Source: Kaistella yonginensis (GTDB lineage: Bacteria > Bacteroidota > Bacteroidia > Flavobacteriales > Weeksellaceae). From it: a stretch of 58,707 bases of DNA. The notes below the pieces were generated by a model that searched no databases, was not told the origin of the DNA, and worked only from the letters and a program-made list of their open reading frames with translations. Below are positions 25,698 to 34,749 of the stretch, one piece after another (within the stretch, counting starts at the first letter, position 1; every line of letters begins with the position of its first letter). The stretch spans positions 1-58,707 of the forward strand of contig NZ_JAUFQB010000054.1 of NCBI RefSeq assembly GCF_030409525.1. Direction: 5' to 3'. The position numbers were made by a program, and so were the translations under genes.

Positions 25698-26480
25698 TTA
25701 TCTGTTCAAGACTGAATTATCCAGCTGAATTTCGGGTTGCAGTTGTTGCACAAACTCGATCAGAAAAGGAAACTCTGCGAAATCTTGATCAACGATAAAT
25801 CCATTGTAGGTCGTCACATCCAAATCGATTTCGCGAGGTGCATTTTTGTTTTCGGTTCTTACCCGGCCTAAGAGCGCTTCAATTTGTTTTAAATGCCTAT
25901 TCAATTCAGACAAGCTTTTTGTGGTGTGCAGCAGAATTGCCCCATTCAGAAATTCGGGCTGTTCTTCAAATTTAAGTGGTTCGGTTTTTATAAAAGAACT
26001 ACGCTGCATGATGAAACCAATTTGCTGAAGGTGTCCTAAAGCTTTATCAAAATTATCCGCAGAATTTATATTAGAACCCATGGCGATCACTGCTGCATGG
26101 TAGCGGTCTTTCCCATCAATTTGAACCAGTACATTGTCTGCAAAACGCAAGGCATGTGGTTTTTCAACTTTGACTGTAATATCTTGTAAAGCAGCTCCAG
26201 AAAATTGAATGTACTGATAAATTTTTTCCGCTAAGGTTTCAATCAGGTGAAAACTTTGATGATCCACAAATTTGATAATCCCTTTCGTAATTTTTTTATA
26301 ATCTACGGCATTTTGCACCTCATCTGTTTTTGATGCAAGAGCAGTATCATATTTAAAGGAAAAAGAAATTACAACATCCTGCAATTTTTCGGTTTCCCAA
26401 TCAATGAAACCAATATACGCTCTTAAGCGCAGATTTTCAACACAGACTTCGGACAATTTAGGATTGTAGGTTGCTCCCAT
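25698..26480 (-). CDS. Fused dihydroneopterin aldolase / HPPK (FolB-FolK)
   Basis: A 260-residue fusion for folate synthesis. Residues 1-120 are dihydroneopterin aldolase, with active-site Glu29 (DWETEK) and Lys107 (VKVEKPHA). Residues 128-260 resemble 6-hydroxymethyl-dihydropterin pyrophosphokinase: IAMGSN, LGRVR (206-208), PREIDLDV with Mg-binding Asp219 and Asp221. The HPPK part is only ~133 residues and lacks the expected PH....R catalytic loop after the Asp pair. It follows the pteridine-reductase-like gene by 46 bp on the same strand, giving a pterin operon. Confidence 0.85.
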   Translation of the reverse strand: MGATYNPKLSEVCVENLRLRAYIGFIDWETEKLQDVVISFSFKYDTALASKTDEVQNAVDYKKITKGIIKFVDHQSFHLIETLAEKIYQYIQFSGAALQDITVKVEKPHALRFADNVLVQIDGKDRYHAAVIAMGSNINSADNFDKALGHLQQIGFIMQRSSFIKTEPLKFEEQPEFLNGAILLHTTKSLSELNRHLKQIEALLGRVRTENKNAPREIDLDVTTYNGFIVDQDFAEFPFLIEFVQQLQPEIQLDNSVLNR

Positions 26481-26526
26481 ATTTTACTATTTTTTAGATC
26501 TGATTTTAAAGTATAAATGCCAATGA

Positions 26527-27246
26527 TTAGACCAAATGTTCTCCGCCATCAATATAGAGGATTTGACCAGTGAAAAAATTACTGTCTAAAATAAACTGTA
26601 CGGCTTTCAATATTTCTTCTAAATTTCCAATTGTTTTTAAAGGAATATGTTGCGCCAAGCTTAACAAGTACGATTCATCTTTGCCCTCCGGTGGTAAAAT
26701 TAACCCGGGCGCAATTGCATTAACCCGAATATTTGGTGCCAATTCCACGGCAGAAATTTTGGTAAAATCACTTAATAACTTTTTGCTTAAAATATAATCA
26801 AGGTGTACGGTATTGTTTTTCGCAACTTTCGTATCTACGAAGTTAATGATATTTCCCTTGCCATAAACGCTTGCAAATGCTTTGGTTAAGAGGTAAGGAA
26901 TTTTAAAATTAATGGTCATTTCTTTGTCTAATAGCTCACTTCCTTTTTCTCTAAAACCAGACGGAATAAAATCTGAGGCACAGTTTACTAAAATATCTAT
27001 TGTGATTTTTTTCTTTTTCAATTCTGTAAAAATTTCATCAAAATCGTTGTCTTTCAAAAAATTAATTTGCAATAATTCCACGGTGATGTCAGCATAAATC
27101 GATTCGAGTTCCTCTTTTAATTTCTGCGCTTTTTCTTTAGAAGAATTGTAATGCAACACCAAATTATAATTTTGCTGTGCGAGATGAACAGTGACCGCTT
27201 TTCCGATTCTATCGGCTCCGCCCGTTACTAAAGCGTAATTTTTCAT
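26527..27246 (-). CDS. Pteridine-reductase-like SDR (FolM/PTR1 type)
   Basis: A 239-residue short-chain dehydrogenase. The NADPH motif TGGADRIG (8-15) has the Arg typical of pteridine reductases. The catalytic triad is Asp138-Tyr151-Lys155 instead of Ser-Tyr-Lys, with Asp-Tyr spacing of 13 and Tyr-Lys spacing of 4, the same as in PTR1. The C-terminal GQILYIDGGEHL is a normal SDR ending. The neighbouring FolB-FolK gene supports reduction of dihydropterin or dihydrofolate. Confidence 0.82.
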   Translation of the reverse strand: MKNYALVTGGADRIGKAVTVHLAQQNYNLVLHYNSSKEKAQKLKEELESIYADITVELLQINFLKDNDFDEIFTELKKKKITIDILVNCASDFIPSGFREKGSELLDKEMTINFKIPYLLTKAFASVYGKGNIINFVDTKVAKNNTVHLDYILSKKLLSDFTKISAVELAPNIRVNAIAPGLILPPEGKDESYLLSLAQHIPLKTIGNLEEILKAVQFILDSNFFTGQILYIDGGEHLV

Positions 27247-27385
27247 AGATTAATTTTAATGTAAAAAAGGATAATTTATTCACGTTTATAAATGTACGAT
27301 AAAAATGTATTGAAAAAAATTCTTGGTTAAAAGTATGCACCAATACTCGATATTGATAAAAAAAATGGTGATTTTATGAAGTCTT

Positions 27386-27419
27386 TAAATAAAATAAAAA
27401 ACCGAGTTTACACCCGGTT
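27386..27419 (-). terminator. Terminator of asnB
   Basis: On the minus strand, AACCGGG pairs with CTCGGTT (one G-U) around TGTAAA, followed by TTTTATTTTA. Confidence 0.75.
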
Positions 27420-27448
27420 CCGAATCATTTTAGGTAAATATTTTCTAA

Positions 27449-29119
27449 TTAGTATGAGTCCTCGTGAACAGAAAGTACTGCTCTCCCGCTGGGATCATTG
27501 GCATTCTTAAAGGCTTCGTCCCACTCCAGGGCAATCGGGGTAGAACAGGCTACCGACGGAACGGATGGAACGGTAGCAGCGGCTGTTTCACTCGGAAAAT
27601 GTTCTTCAAAAATCGCACGGTATCGGTATTCCTCTTTGTTCTGAGGAGTATTTAATGGAAAACGGAATTTAGAATTCGTCATTATCTCATCGGTCACTTC
27701 TTTTTCGGCCACTTCTTTTAAAGAATCAATCCAGGAATAGCCAACACCATCAGAGAACTGTTCTTTTTGTCTCCACGTAATATTTTCTGGCAAAATATCT
27801 TCGAAGGCTTTTCTCAAAACCCATTTTTCAATTCTCGGTTCGTGGGCAGCCACCATTTTATCTTTCGGATTAAGGCGCATGGCGACATCAATAAACTCTT
27901 TATCTAAAAACGGAACCCGACCTTCAATTCCCCAACTCATCAAGGCTTTGTTGGCACGCAAACAATCGTAAAGATGAAGCTTTCCTAATTTTCTCACATT
28001 CTCTTCGTGAAATTCTTTTGCGTTCGGAGCTTTGTGGAAATACAGATAGCCACCAAAAATCTCATCGCTTCCTTCTCCAGAAAGCACCATTTTAATTCCC
28101 ATGGATTTGATAACTCTTGCGAGCAAATACATCGGTGTTGAAGCGCGAATTGTGGTGACATCATAGGTTTCTAAATGATAAATTACATCACGAACCGCAT
28201 CCAAACCTTCTTGAACGGTAAAATGAACTTCATGATGAATGGAGCCAATATGTTCGGCGGCTTTTTGGGCAGCAATTAAATCCGGACTTCCTTCTAGTCC
28301 AATTGCAAAACTGTGTAATCGCGGATACCAAGCTTCTTGCGTATCACCACTTTCAATTCTGTTTCGTGCATATTTTGCGGTCACCGCAGAAATAATAGAG
28401 GAATCTAAACCTCCGGAAAGCAAAACGCCATATGGAACATCGCTCATCAGTTGTCGATGAACAGCATCTTCCAAAGCTTTTCTAAGTTGTGTAATATCGG
28501 TTGGGTTGTCTTTTACATGATCATAATCTTCCCAATCTCTTTCGTACCATTGTTGCAATTCATAGCCATCGGGACTGAATAAAAAATGGCCGGGTAAAAA
28601 GGTTTCTATTTTCTTGCAAACCCCTTCCAACGCTTTCAGTTCGGAGGCTATATAATAACTCCCATGCTGATCCCAACCCTGATAAAGCGGGCAAATTCCC
28701 ATGTGGTCTCTGGCCACCAAATAAATTTCATTTTGGATATCATAGATGGCAAAAGCAAAGATTCCGTTCAATTTATCAACAAAGGTTTTTCCATATTTTT
28801 GAAACAGTGGGATAATCACTTCGCAGTCAGACTCGGTTTGAAAATCATAATCCGGAAATTCTTTTCTTAATTCTCTATGATTGTAAATTTCACCATTGAC
28901 GGCTAAAACCATTGATTTATCTTTTGAAAACAAAGGCTGCTTTCCAGAAGTTGGATCCACGATGGCTAAACGTTCGTGAGAAAAAACAACTTTTTCATTC
29001 TGAAAAATACCGCTCCAATCAGGACCACGGTGCCGGATTTTTTTCGACATTTCTAAAACCTGTGGTCTCAATATTTCGGTTTTTTGTTTAGCGTCAAAGA
29101 GACATACAATTCCACACAT
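27449..29119 (-). CDS. asnB: Asparagine synthetase B (glutamine-hydrolysing)
   Basis: Makes asparagine from aspartate, ATP and glutamine. The 556-residue product has an N-terminal class II glutaminase domain with nucleophile Cys2 (MCGIVCLFD), RHRGPDWSG and AVNGEIYNH. The C-terminal ATP-pyrophosphatase domain has SGGLDSS (about 231) and SGEGSDEIFGGYLYF. The length matches E. coli AsnB. It has its own canonical promoter and terminator. Confidence 0.96.
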   Translation of the reverse strand: MCGIVCLFDAKQKTEILRPQVLEMSKKIRHRGPDWSGIFQNEKVVFSHERLAIVDPTSGKQPLFSKDKSMVLAVNGEIYNHRELRKEFPDYDFQTESDCEVIIPLFQKYGKTFVDKLNGIFAFAIYDIQNEIYLVARDHMGICPLYQGWDQHGSYYIASELKALEGVCKKIETFLPGHFLFSPDGYELQQWYERDWEDYDHVKDNPTDITQLRKALEDAVHRQLMSDVPYGVLLSGGLDSSIISAVTAKYARNRIESGDTQEAWYPRLHSFAIGLEGSPDLIAAQKAAEHIGSIHHEVHFTVQEGLDAVRDVIYHLETYDVTTIRASTPMYLLARVIKSMGIKMVLSGEGSDEIFGGYLYFHKAPNAKEFHEENVRKLGKLHLYDCLRANKALMSWGIEGRVPFLDKEFIDVAMRLNPKDKMVAAHEPRIEKWVLRKAFEDILPENITWRQKEQFSDGVGYSWIDSLKEVAEKEVTDEIMTNSKFRFPLNTPQNKEEYRYRAIFEEHFPSETAAATVPSVPSVACSTPIALEWDEAFKNANDPSGRAVLSVHEDSY

Positions 29120-29165
29120 AATCCTATATTTATTCGTTTTGTAACTTTTAATTAAAATTCTAGCG

Positions 29166-29195
29166 CAAACATATTAAAATTGTTTACAAAACAAA
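29166..29195 (-). promoter_or_regulatory. Canonical promoter of asnB
   Basis: On the minus strand, TTTG (29195-29192), an 18-bp spacer and TATGTTTG (29173-29166). The predicted leader is about 40 nt. Confidence 0.75.
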
Positions 29196-29334
29196 AACAA
29201 AAGTTACAAAAAGTTAATTTTATACTAAATTTCGTTTTTAAATAGTAAAATTTAAAGTTTGAGAAGAAAATTTGCTATCTAAAGTGGATAAAATTTATTC
29301 TGGTTTAAAACCTCACTTTAATGGCAAATGAAAT

Positions 29335-30930
29335 CTAAACAAAATCCTTTTTAATAATTTCCTCCATGCAGTATTCCGCAATTGCCGTAATGGTTACGAA
29401 CGGATTCACGCCAATCGTACCTGGTATTAAGGAACCATCAATCACATATAAATTCTGGTGCCCATTTAATCTTCCAAATTGATCAGTTGCCTTTCCCAGC
29501 ACGACCCCACCCAAAGGATGGTAACAAATGTCTGCGCCAAAACCATTATGGAACAACAAATGAGCGCGGGTTCCACCATTGGTCTTATTCATTTTTCGAA
29601 GAAAATATTTCGCATTGTCTTTCATATGCGCGGTATGGGATTGATCCCAGCGCAAATTTAATTTCTGTTCTTTGGGATTATAACTGACCTCTCCAAATTT
29701 TTTCAATTTATTGACCATCAAGTAAAGGGAGGTTGCTACATTCATTCCCATCGGTAAGGGTGCGATCTCGACAAAAAATGGGTGTTTTTTATCTTCCCAA
29801 TAATCAATCCCACCGACTGGAATGGTAGACTGTTGAAATCCTGTACCACCAGAAAAAGCTTTTACCCAATTTCGTCCGGTCATGAAATTCCCGTTGTTCC
29901 CCCACTCTTTTCCAATATTTTCATCCATATGGAGTTGGTTTACGGCCTTAGATTTTAATAATAAATCCAATGAACCCATGGTACCTGCAGCAAGAATTAG
30001 TTTTTTGGTATTGATGATTTTATGTTGAATTGCTTCGCCTTTGGTATTGATTACAGAAATATCGATCGAATAACTTTGATCTGGATTTTGTGAGAAGTGA
30101 TTCACCTGATGAAGCTCCAGAATTTCTAGTTTACCGGTAGATGATGCTTTTTTCAAATAGGTTTTGTCCAGGGAATTTTTCCCATAATTATTTCCGTAAA
30201 TCACTTCTCCAGCGAGGGCAGATCGGGGAACTTCATTTTTGTATTCCTTTTCCATGTAATCGAAGTCGTATACATTCGGGACACGAACTGTTTTAAAACC
30301 TGCTTTATGCGCTTCCTCTTCGCCCACACGGTTGAATTTATAGAAATCACAATCTTGCAGAAACTCTTCCGAAGCAACATTGGTTTTCAGTTCTTTATTG
30401 GCCAACGGAAAATAAATCGTGTAAAATTTCTCGGTATCTAAAAATGGAAATATTTCTTTAAAATACTCTTTTTTAGGCGTAACAGCCATGCCACCGTTTA
30501 CCAAAGAGCCGCCACCAACACCGCGACCCACCCATATTTTAATATGTTCAAAATCTAAACGATCCAGCGCACCCGTATATTTTTCTAAACTAAAGAGATT
30601 AAAAAATGGCGCAATGCTCTTTGTTTTTAGCCACGCGGCAGAATGACCGGGTTTGCTCATCGCAGAAAATCTCTTTCCAGATTTTCCCCAATCCAAGCCT
30701 ATTTCTAAGAGTGTTACGGGAATATTTCTCTCGGTTAAGCGCAAAGCAGCGACCGAACCACCATATCCAGAACCGATGATTACGACTTCTTTATTGATGA
30801 TTTCTGTGGATTTTATGGATTGGTGTTCCAACGGATTTTGGGCTTTACCAAACAAATTGCCTGATCCTAAAAAGAAAAAGGCAGTAACTCCTAGACTACT
30901 ATTTTGAATAAATTCTTTGCGATTCATCAT
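29335..30930 (-). CDS. GMC-type FAD oxidoreductase (cholesterol-oxidase-like)
   Basis: A 531-residue flavoenzyme. An N-terminal export-type segment (NRKEFIQNSSLGVTAFFFLG) resembles a weak Tat signal with Arg-Lys. The FAD motif is IIGSGYGGS. The C-terminal catalytic domain has CYHPLGG (His) and the family ending YVIDGSLIPGTIGVNPF (Asn), as in cholesterol oxidase and other GMC enzymes. The substrate is unknown, probably a sterol-like or other alcohol. Upstream GTG and GTA codons extend the frame; the ATG at 30930 (or 30927) is likely. It is monocistronic. Confidence 0.85.
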   Translation of the reverse strand: MMNRKEFIQNSSLGVTAFFFLGSGNLFGKAQNPLEHQSIKSTEIINKEVVIIGSGYGGSVAALRLTERNIPVTLLEIGLDWGKSGKRFSAMSKPGHSAAWLKTKSIAPFFNLFSLEKYTGALDRLDFEHIKIWVGRGVGGGSLVNGGMAVTPKKEYFKEIFPFLDTEKFYTIYFPLANKELKTNVASEEFLQDCDFYKFNRVGEEEAHKAGFKTVRVPNVYDFDYMEKEYKNEVPRSALAGEVIYGNNYGKNSLDKTYLKKASSTGKLEILELHQVNHFSQNPDQSYSIDISVINTKGEAIQHKIINTKKLILAAGTMGSLDLLLKSKAVNQLHMDENIGKEWGNNGNFMTGRNWVKAFSGGTGFQQSTIPVGGIDYWEDKKHPFFVEIAPLPMGMNVATSLYLMVNKLKKFGEVSYNPKEQKLNLRWDQSHTAHMKDNAKYFLRKMNKTNGGTRAHLLFHNGFGADICYHPLGGVVLGKATDQFGRLNGHQNLYVIDGSLIPGTIGVNPFVTITAIAEYCMEEIIKKDFV

Positions 30931-31141
30931 TACCACTAAACAATAACCATACTAGAGTTGGCTATTGAGCATAATAGAAGTAGGCAGTCCATAGTAAATC
31001 ACCGCTTTGTCCTTTGGAAATACTTTAAAGCATCGATTGTATCCTCTTCTATACAATTAGTATAACATGATTTAATAGAAATTAATAATACGTTGGATAT
31101 AATTTTGTGGACAATTAAAGAACAAGTTAAATTTACACAAA

Positions 31142-31164
31142 ATAGCGCTCCTAGGGAACGCTAT
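31142..31164. repeat. Palindrome of the GTTCCTACGGAAC family (variant)
   Basis: ATAGCG and CGCTAT flank CTCCTAGGGAA, forming a 23-bp imperfect palindrome like the pair at 15545-15609. Confidence 0.6.
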
Positions 31165-31203
31165 CACTATTTTAAATTGTAAAAGAAACCTGCACTTTTT
31201 TTC

Positions 31204-31276
31204 TAGCCCGGATCGCAACGACATCCTTTTTTGAGGAGGAACGACGAAAAAAAGATACAGTGTAGAGCCGGACGGG
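31204..31276. repeat. Structured intergenic repeat, copy 1 (Flavo-1-like?)
   Basis: The CCCGGATCGCA...ATCCTTTTTT half and the AAAAAAAGAT...GAGCCGGACGGG half pair as a long interrupted stem. Copy 2 at 57251-57336 shares GATCGCA, ATCC and GAGCC(C)GG. Such elements are abundant between genes in Flavobacteriia; they may correspond to the Flavo-1 RNA motif (recalled, not checked). The remaining 30931-31315 region has no other recognisable gene. Confidence 0.5.
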
Positions 31277-31315
31277 TTTTGTAAAAAGCAAAAATTGGGT
31301 TGCTCCAGAAACTGC

Positions 31316-32521
31316 TTAAGCGTTTCTTCCGATTAAGGCCATGTAAAAGCCATCGAAACCTTCGCTAGGCATTACCTTTTCTTCTTTTATCAAAGTATAC
31401 CCTTCATTATTTTTTAGGAATAGGGCAACTTGTTTATTATTTTCACTGGGCAAAATGGAACAGGTTGCGTAGATCATTTTACCACCTTTTTTCAATATTT
31501 TAGCATAATCCTGTAGGATTTTCTCTTGTTCTTTTTTGATTCTATCGATAAAGTCCTGATCGATTTTCCATTTAGAATCTGGGTTTCTTCTCAGAACCCC
31601 TAAGCCTGAACAAGGCGCATCGATTAAGAGGCGATCTGCTTTTTCGTGCAGTCTTTTAATGACTTTATTATCGTCAATAAATCGGGTTTCGATATTGTGT
31701 GCACCCGCTCTTTTTGCGCGGCGTTTCAATTCTGCTAATTTCCACTCATAAATATCCAGGGCAATGATTTGTCCTTTATTTTTCATTAAAGCCGCCAAGT
31801 GCAAGGTTTTCCCACCTGCACCTGCACAAACATCAACCACGCGCATTCCTTCTTGTACGTCGAGTAGCTCACCGATTTTTTGCGAACTTGCGTCTTGAAC
31901 TTCAAAAAGGCCATCTTTGAAAGCAGAGGTTAAAAAAACATTTTTCTTTAACTCCAACTGTACCGCATCAGGGTAGTTTGGGATCTGGAAGCTTTCTACA
32001 TTTTCATCTCTTAAATCAGAAATCAATTCTCTGGCGGTTGTTTTCAAGGTGTTAGCACGCAGAATGGTCGGAGCTTGTTCGTTCAGTGCGACCATTTCTC
32101 GCTCCCAATTCATACCGAGTTCTTTTTCAAAAGTCTCTGCCAGCCACTCAGGAATCGAATACTCAATCGCTTTAGTAGGAACTGAATTTTTCTTTAATTT
32201 AATAAGGATATCGGCATTTTTGATGCCGTCGAATTCTTCAAATTTTTTATAGTGCGTTTTGGTCCAAAGACAGTACGCCAGAATCATTTTATAAATATTG
32301 TTTGGTTTTACCCCTTCGCCCATATAATATTCGAGGCGTTTTTTCCAACGGATGATGTCGTAAAAAATCTGGGCGACCACTTTTCGATCTTCGCTGCCCC
32401 ATTGTTTACGGCCTTTCAAAAGACGTTCGATTACTTTATCTGCATATTTTCGATCTTCGAAAAAAGTCTCCTGCAACGCGTCGTGAATTCCAATGAGTAA
32501 GTTTCTGTGTATGAGTTCCAT
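31316..32521 (-). CDS. rRNA cytosine-C5 methyltransferase (RsmB/Nol1/Nop2/Sun family)
   Basis: A SAM-dependent 401-residue enzyme that methylates cytosine in rRNA. An N-terminal NusB-like helical domain (about 1-130) precedes the Rossmann methyltransferase domain: the SAM motif VVDVCAGAGGKTLHLA (about 225), and the two catalytic Cys motifs DAPCSGLGVLRRNPDSKW and YATCSILPSENN. By length it is close to RsmB, but the target base cannot be read. A -7-like TATTTTTG is at 32574-32581. Confidence 0.9.
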   Translation of the reverse strand: MELIHRNLLIGIHDALQETFFEDRKYADKVIERLLKGRKQWGSEDRKVVAQIFYDIIRWKKRLEYYMGEGVKPNNIYKMILAYCLWTKTHYKKFEEFDGIKNADILIKLKKNSVPTKAIEYSIPEWLAETFEKELGMNWEREMVALNEQAPTILRANTLKTTARELISDLRDENVESFQIPNYPDAVQLELKKNVFLTSAFKDGLFEVQDASSQKIGELLDVQEGMRVVDVCAGAGGKTLHLAALMKNKGQIIALDIYEWKLAELKRRAKRAGAHNIETRFIDDNKVIKRLHEKADRLLIDAPCSGLGVLRRNPDSKWKIDQDFIDRIKKEQEKILQDYAKILKKGGKMIYATCSILPSENNKQVALFLKNNEGYTLIKEEKVMPSEGFDGFYMALIGRNA

Positions 32522-32767
32522 TTCGGATGTATTTAATTTTAATTCAATCTCGAACCTTCGGATTAAATTTTTGCAAAAATAGGGTTTTTAAACCGAATAT
32601 TATAGTCTTGGTTTTAGATGATCCCATTCAAAAAGATGAATTTTCAGTGTGAGACTTTTGATTTAATTAAAAAAAACGCTTTTATGTTTAAGTAGTAAAA
32701 TCTACTTTAAATTTTGAAAATATTATAAAAAAGACGACATTTTTATCGGCTAATTTTAAAATTAAAG

Positions 32768-32775
32768 TATATTTG
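32768..32775 (+). promoter_or_regulatory. Promoter -7 element (TATATTTG) of the small membrane protein gene
   Basis: TATATTTG, 42 nt upstream of the ATG at 32818. No matching -33 TTTG was found. Confidence 0.45.
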
Positions 32776-32817
32776 AACACCGCTTAGAATGTAAACATTA
32801 AAATAAATCATCGCCAA

Positions 32818-33066
32818 ATGCCAAGTCCAGAATTATCCACCCTCACCGACGAGCAGTTACTTGCTGAACGAAAAAAAATGAAATCCAATGCTATTCTTCA
32901 CGGAGTTCTGATCGGAATGCTCATCGGAATTGCCGTGTACAGCACCGTGAAAAATGGTTTTGGTTTCTTTACCTTGTTTCCTTTGTTCTTTGTCTTGATC
33001 CTCTTTAGAAACAGAAAAAAAGAGGAGGCCTTAAAAAAAGAATTAAAAAACCGTGATTTAAAATAA
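32818..33066 (+). CDS. Small membrane protein (82 aa), hypothetical
   Basis: Two predicted transmembrane helices (about 27-43 and 47-65) between a polar N-terminus (LTDEQLLAERKKMKSN) and a basic/acidic helical tail (RKKEEALKKELKN). The layout resembles small two-helix proteins found alone in Bacteroidetes. It has its own -7 element. No functional motif. Confidence 0.7.
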   Translation: MPSPELSTLTDEQLLAERKKMKSNAILHGVLIGMLIGIAVYSTVKNGFGFFTLFPLFFVLILFRNRKKEEALKKELKNRDLK

Positions 33067-33230
33067 ATCCGAACATCGCAACATTTTTAGGCAAAAGACT
33101 GTGTGCTTTTTATCCTAATTATGTATTTTTATACATCAGAAGTGTTCATTTTATTTGGCTATTGTTTTTTTCAATCACTGTTTTATAAAGATATATTAAT
33201 TGATGGCAAATCCTTTGCTGTCTTTTGCGC

Positions 33231-33238
33231 TAAATTTG
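33231..33238 (+). promoter_or_regulatory. -7 element (TAAATTTG) 4 nt from the MFS start codon
   Basis: TAAATTTG ends 4 nt before the ATG, so transcription would begin at about the start codon. No well-spaced -33 element is present (nearest TTTG gives 13 bp). Confidence 0.5.
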
Positions 33239-33242
33239 CCGA

Positions 33243-34640
33243 ATGCCTTTGATTCAAGATACTGCTGTTAAAAAATACCTGCCACTTATTTTGGCGACCT
33301 CCATCTTTATGCAAATGCTGGATTCGACCATTCTCAATACGTCGCTTCCGTCTATCGCTAAAGATTTGCAGGAATCACCATTGGATATGCAGAATGCGAT
33401 TATTAGTTATGTTTTGACTTTGGCGCTATTCATGCCGGTCAGTGGGTTTTTGGCGGACAAATTTGGAACGCGCAAAGTTTTTATCGCTTCTTTAATAATT
33501 TTCAGTTTAGGATCTTTGCTTTGTGCCGCTTCACAAAACCTCAACCATTTGGTATTTTCCAGGGTTATTCAAGGGATTGGCGGAAGTTTGATGACGCCTG
33601 TCGGCCGCTTGGCTTTAATTAAAACATTTGAGAAAAACGAACTGGTCAAAGCGATGAATTATGCCATCATTCCTGCTTTAATTGGGCCTATATTAGGACC
33701 TTTGGTTGGTGGTTATATGGTTGATTATCTCTCTTGGCACTGGATTTTTCTCATCAATATTCCTTTTGGATTATTAGGGATTATGCTCAGCTTAAAATAC
33801 ATGCCAGATTATCGATCTACCAAAATAACGTTTGATTTAAAAGGTTTTTTGATTTTCGCTTCAGCTTCCTTGCTGCTATCGGTTTCTTTGGAGCTTTTTG
33901 GAACCGCCAAAAACACCACACCGGTTTTACTGATTTTTACTTTAGGTTTTTTAATGATTTACTATTATTATGTTCACGCCAAAAAAACAGAAAACCCTAT
34001 TTTTCCCTTGAATTTATTTCAAGTGAGAACTTTTCGGGTAGGTATTTTAGGAAACTTGGCAACACGCCTAGGAATCAGCGCGATCCCGCTTTTATTGCCA
34101 CTAATGATCCAAATCGCCTACGGTCAAACTGCGGTAATTTCTGGCTGGATTGTGGCTCCAATGGCTTTAACTGCGATGTTTGGAAAATCTTTTGTGATTA
34201 AAATTCTCGATAAATTTGGTTACCGTAAGACTTTAATGACCAATACTTTCATCATCGGATTTCTCATTGCTTGTTTAGGACTTCCTGGCATCAAAAGTTC
34301 TATATATTGGTTTGTACCGATTATTGCGATTCTGGGATTCTTCAACTCCATTCAGTTTACCGCAATGAATACCATCGCGATTGCCGATTTGCGTGATGCT
34401 CATACGAGCAGTGGAAACTCATTATTGGCCGTGAATCAGCAGCTGGCAGTAGGTTTCGGTATTGCCATCGGTTTAATTACCTTAAAATTATTTGAAAATA
34501 ACTCGGCGATCACACACGGCGAAATTCATCTGGCATTTCGATATACGTTTTTCCTGGTGGGTTTACTCACGATCTTTACTGGATTTGTTTTTAGACGCCT
34601 TCACTGGACTGATGGTGAAAATATGAAATCAGCACTTTAA
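33243..34640 (+). CDS. MFS multidrug efflux transporter (DHA2/EmrB-like)
   Basis: A 465-residue transporter with about 14 hydrophobic segments. The N-terminal half has motif D1 (MLDSTILNTSLPSIAKDL), motif A (GFLADKFGTRKVF) and motif C (ALIGPILGPLVGGYMVD), typical of the DHA2 drug:proton antiporter branch. It probably exports toxic organic compounds. The downstream neighbours are pirin and OsmC genes, which fits a stress-response cluster. Its promoter suggests a leaderless mRNA. Confidence 0.9.
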   Translation: MPLIQDTAVKKYLPLILATSIFMQMLDSTILNTSLPSIAKDLQESPLDMQNAIISYVLTLALFMPVSGFLADKFGTRKVFIASLIIFSLGSLLCAASQNLNHLVFSRVIQGIGGSLMTPVGRLALIKTFEKNELVKAMNYAIIPALIGPILGPLVGGYMVDYLSWHWIFLINIPFGLLGIMLSLKYMPDYRSTKITFDLKGFLIFASASLLLSVSLELFGTAKNTTPVLLIFTLGFLMIYYYYVHAKKTENPIFPLNLFQVRTFRVGILGNLATRLGISAIPLLLPLMIQIAYGQTAVISGWIVAPMALTAMFGKSFVIKILDKFGYRKTLMTNTFIIGFLIACLGLPGIKSSIYWFVPIIAILGFFNSIQFTAMNTIAIADLRDAHTSSGNSLLAVNQQLAVGFGIAIGLITLKLFENNSAITHGEIHLAFRYTFFLVGLLTIFTGFVFRRLHWTDGENMKSAL

Positions 34641-34720
34641 AAAAAAGTACTTTTAAGAATAAAGATCCTAACCCTAAGTGTTACTTATCCTATATCAATG
34701 TATTTCATCCTTTTCTGCAG

Positions 34721-34728
34721 TAATTTTG
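34721..34728 (+). promoter_or_regulatory. Promoter -7 element (TAATTTTG) of the first pirin gene
   Basis: TAATTTTG lies 9 nt upstream of one ATG (34738) and 21 nt upstream of the next in-frame ATG (34750). Confidence 0.45.
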
Positions 34729-34749
34729 CTGCTGTAAATGATAAATAAA

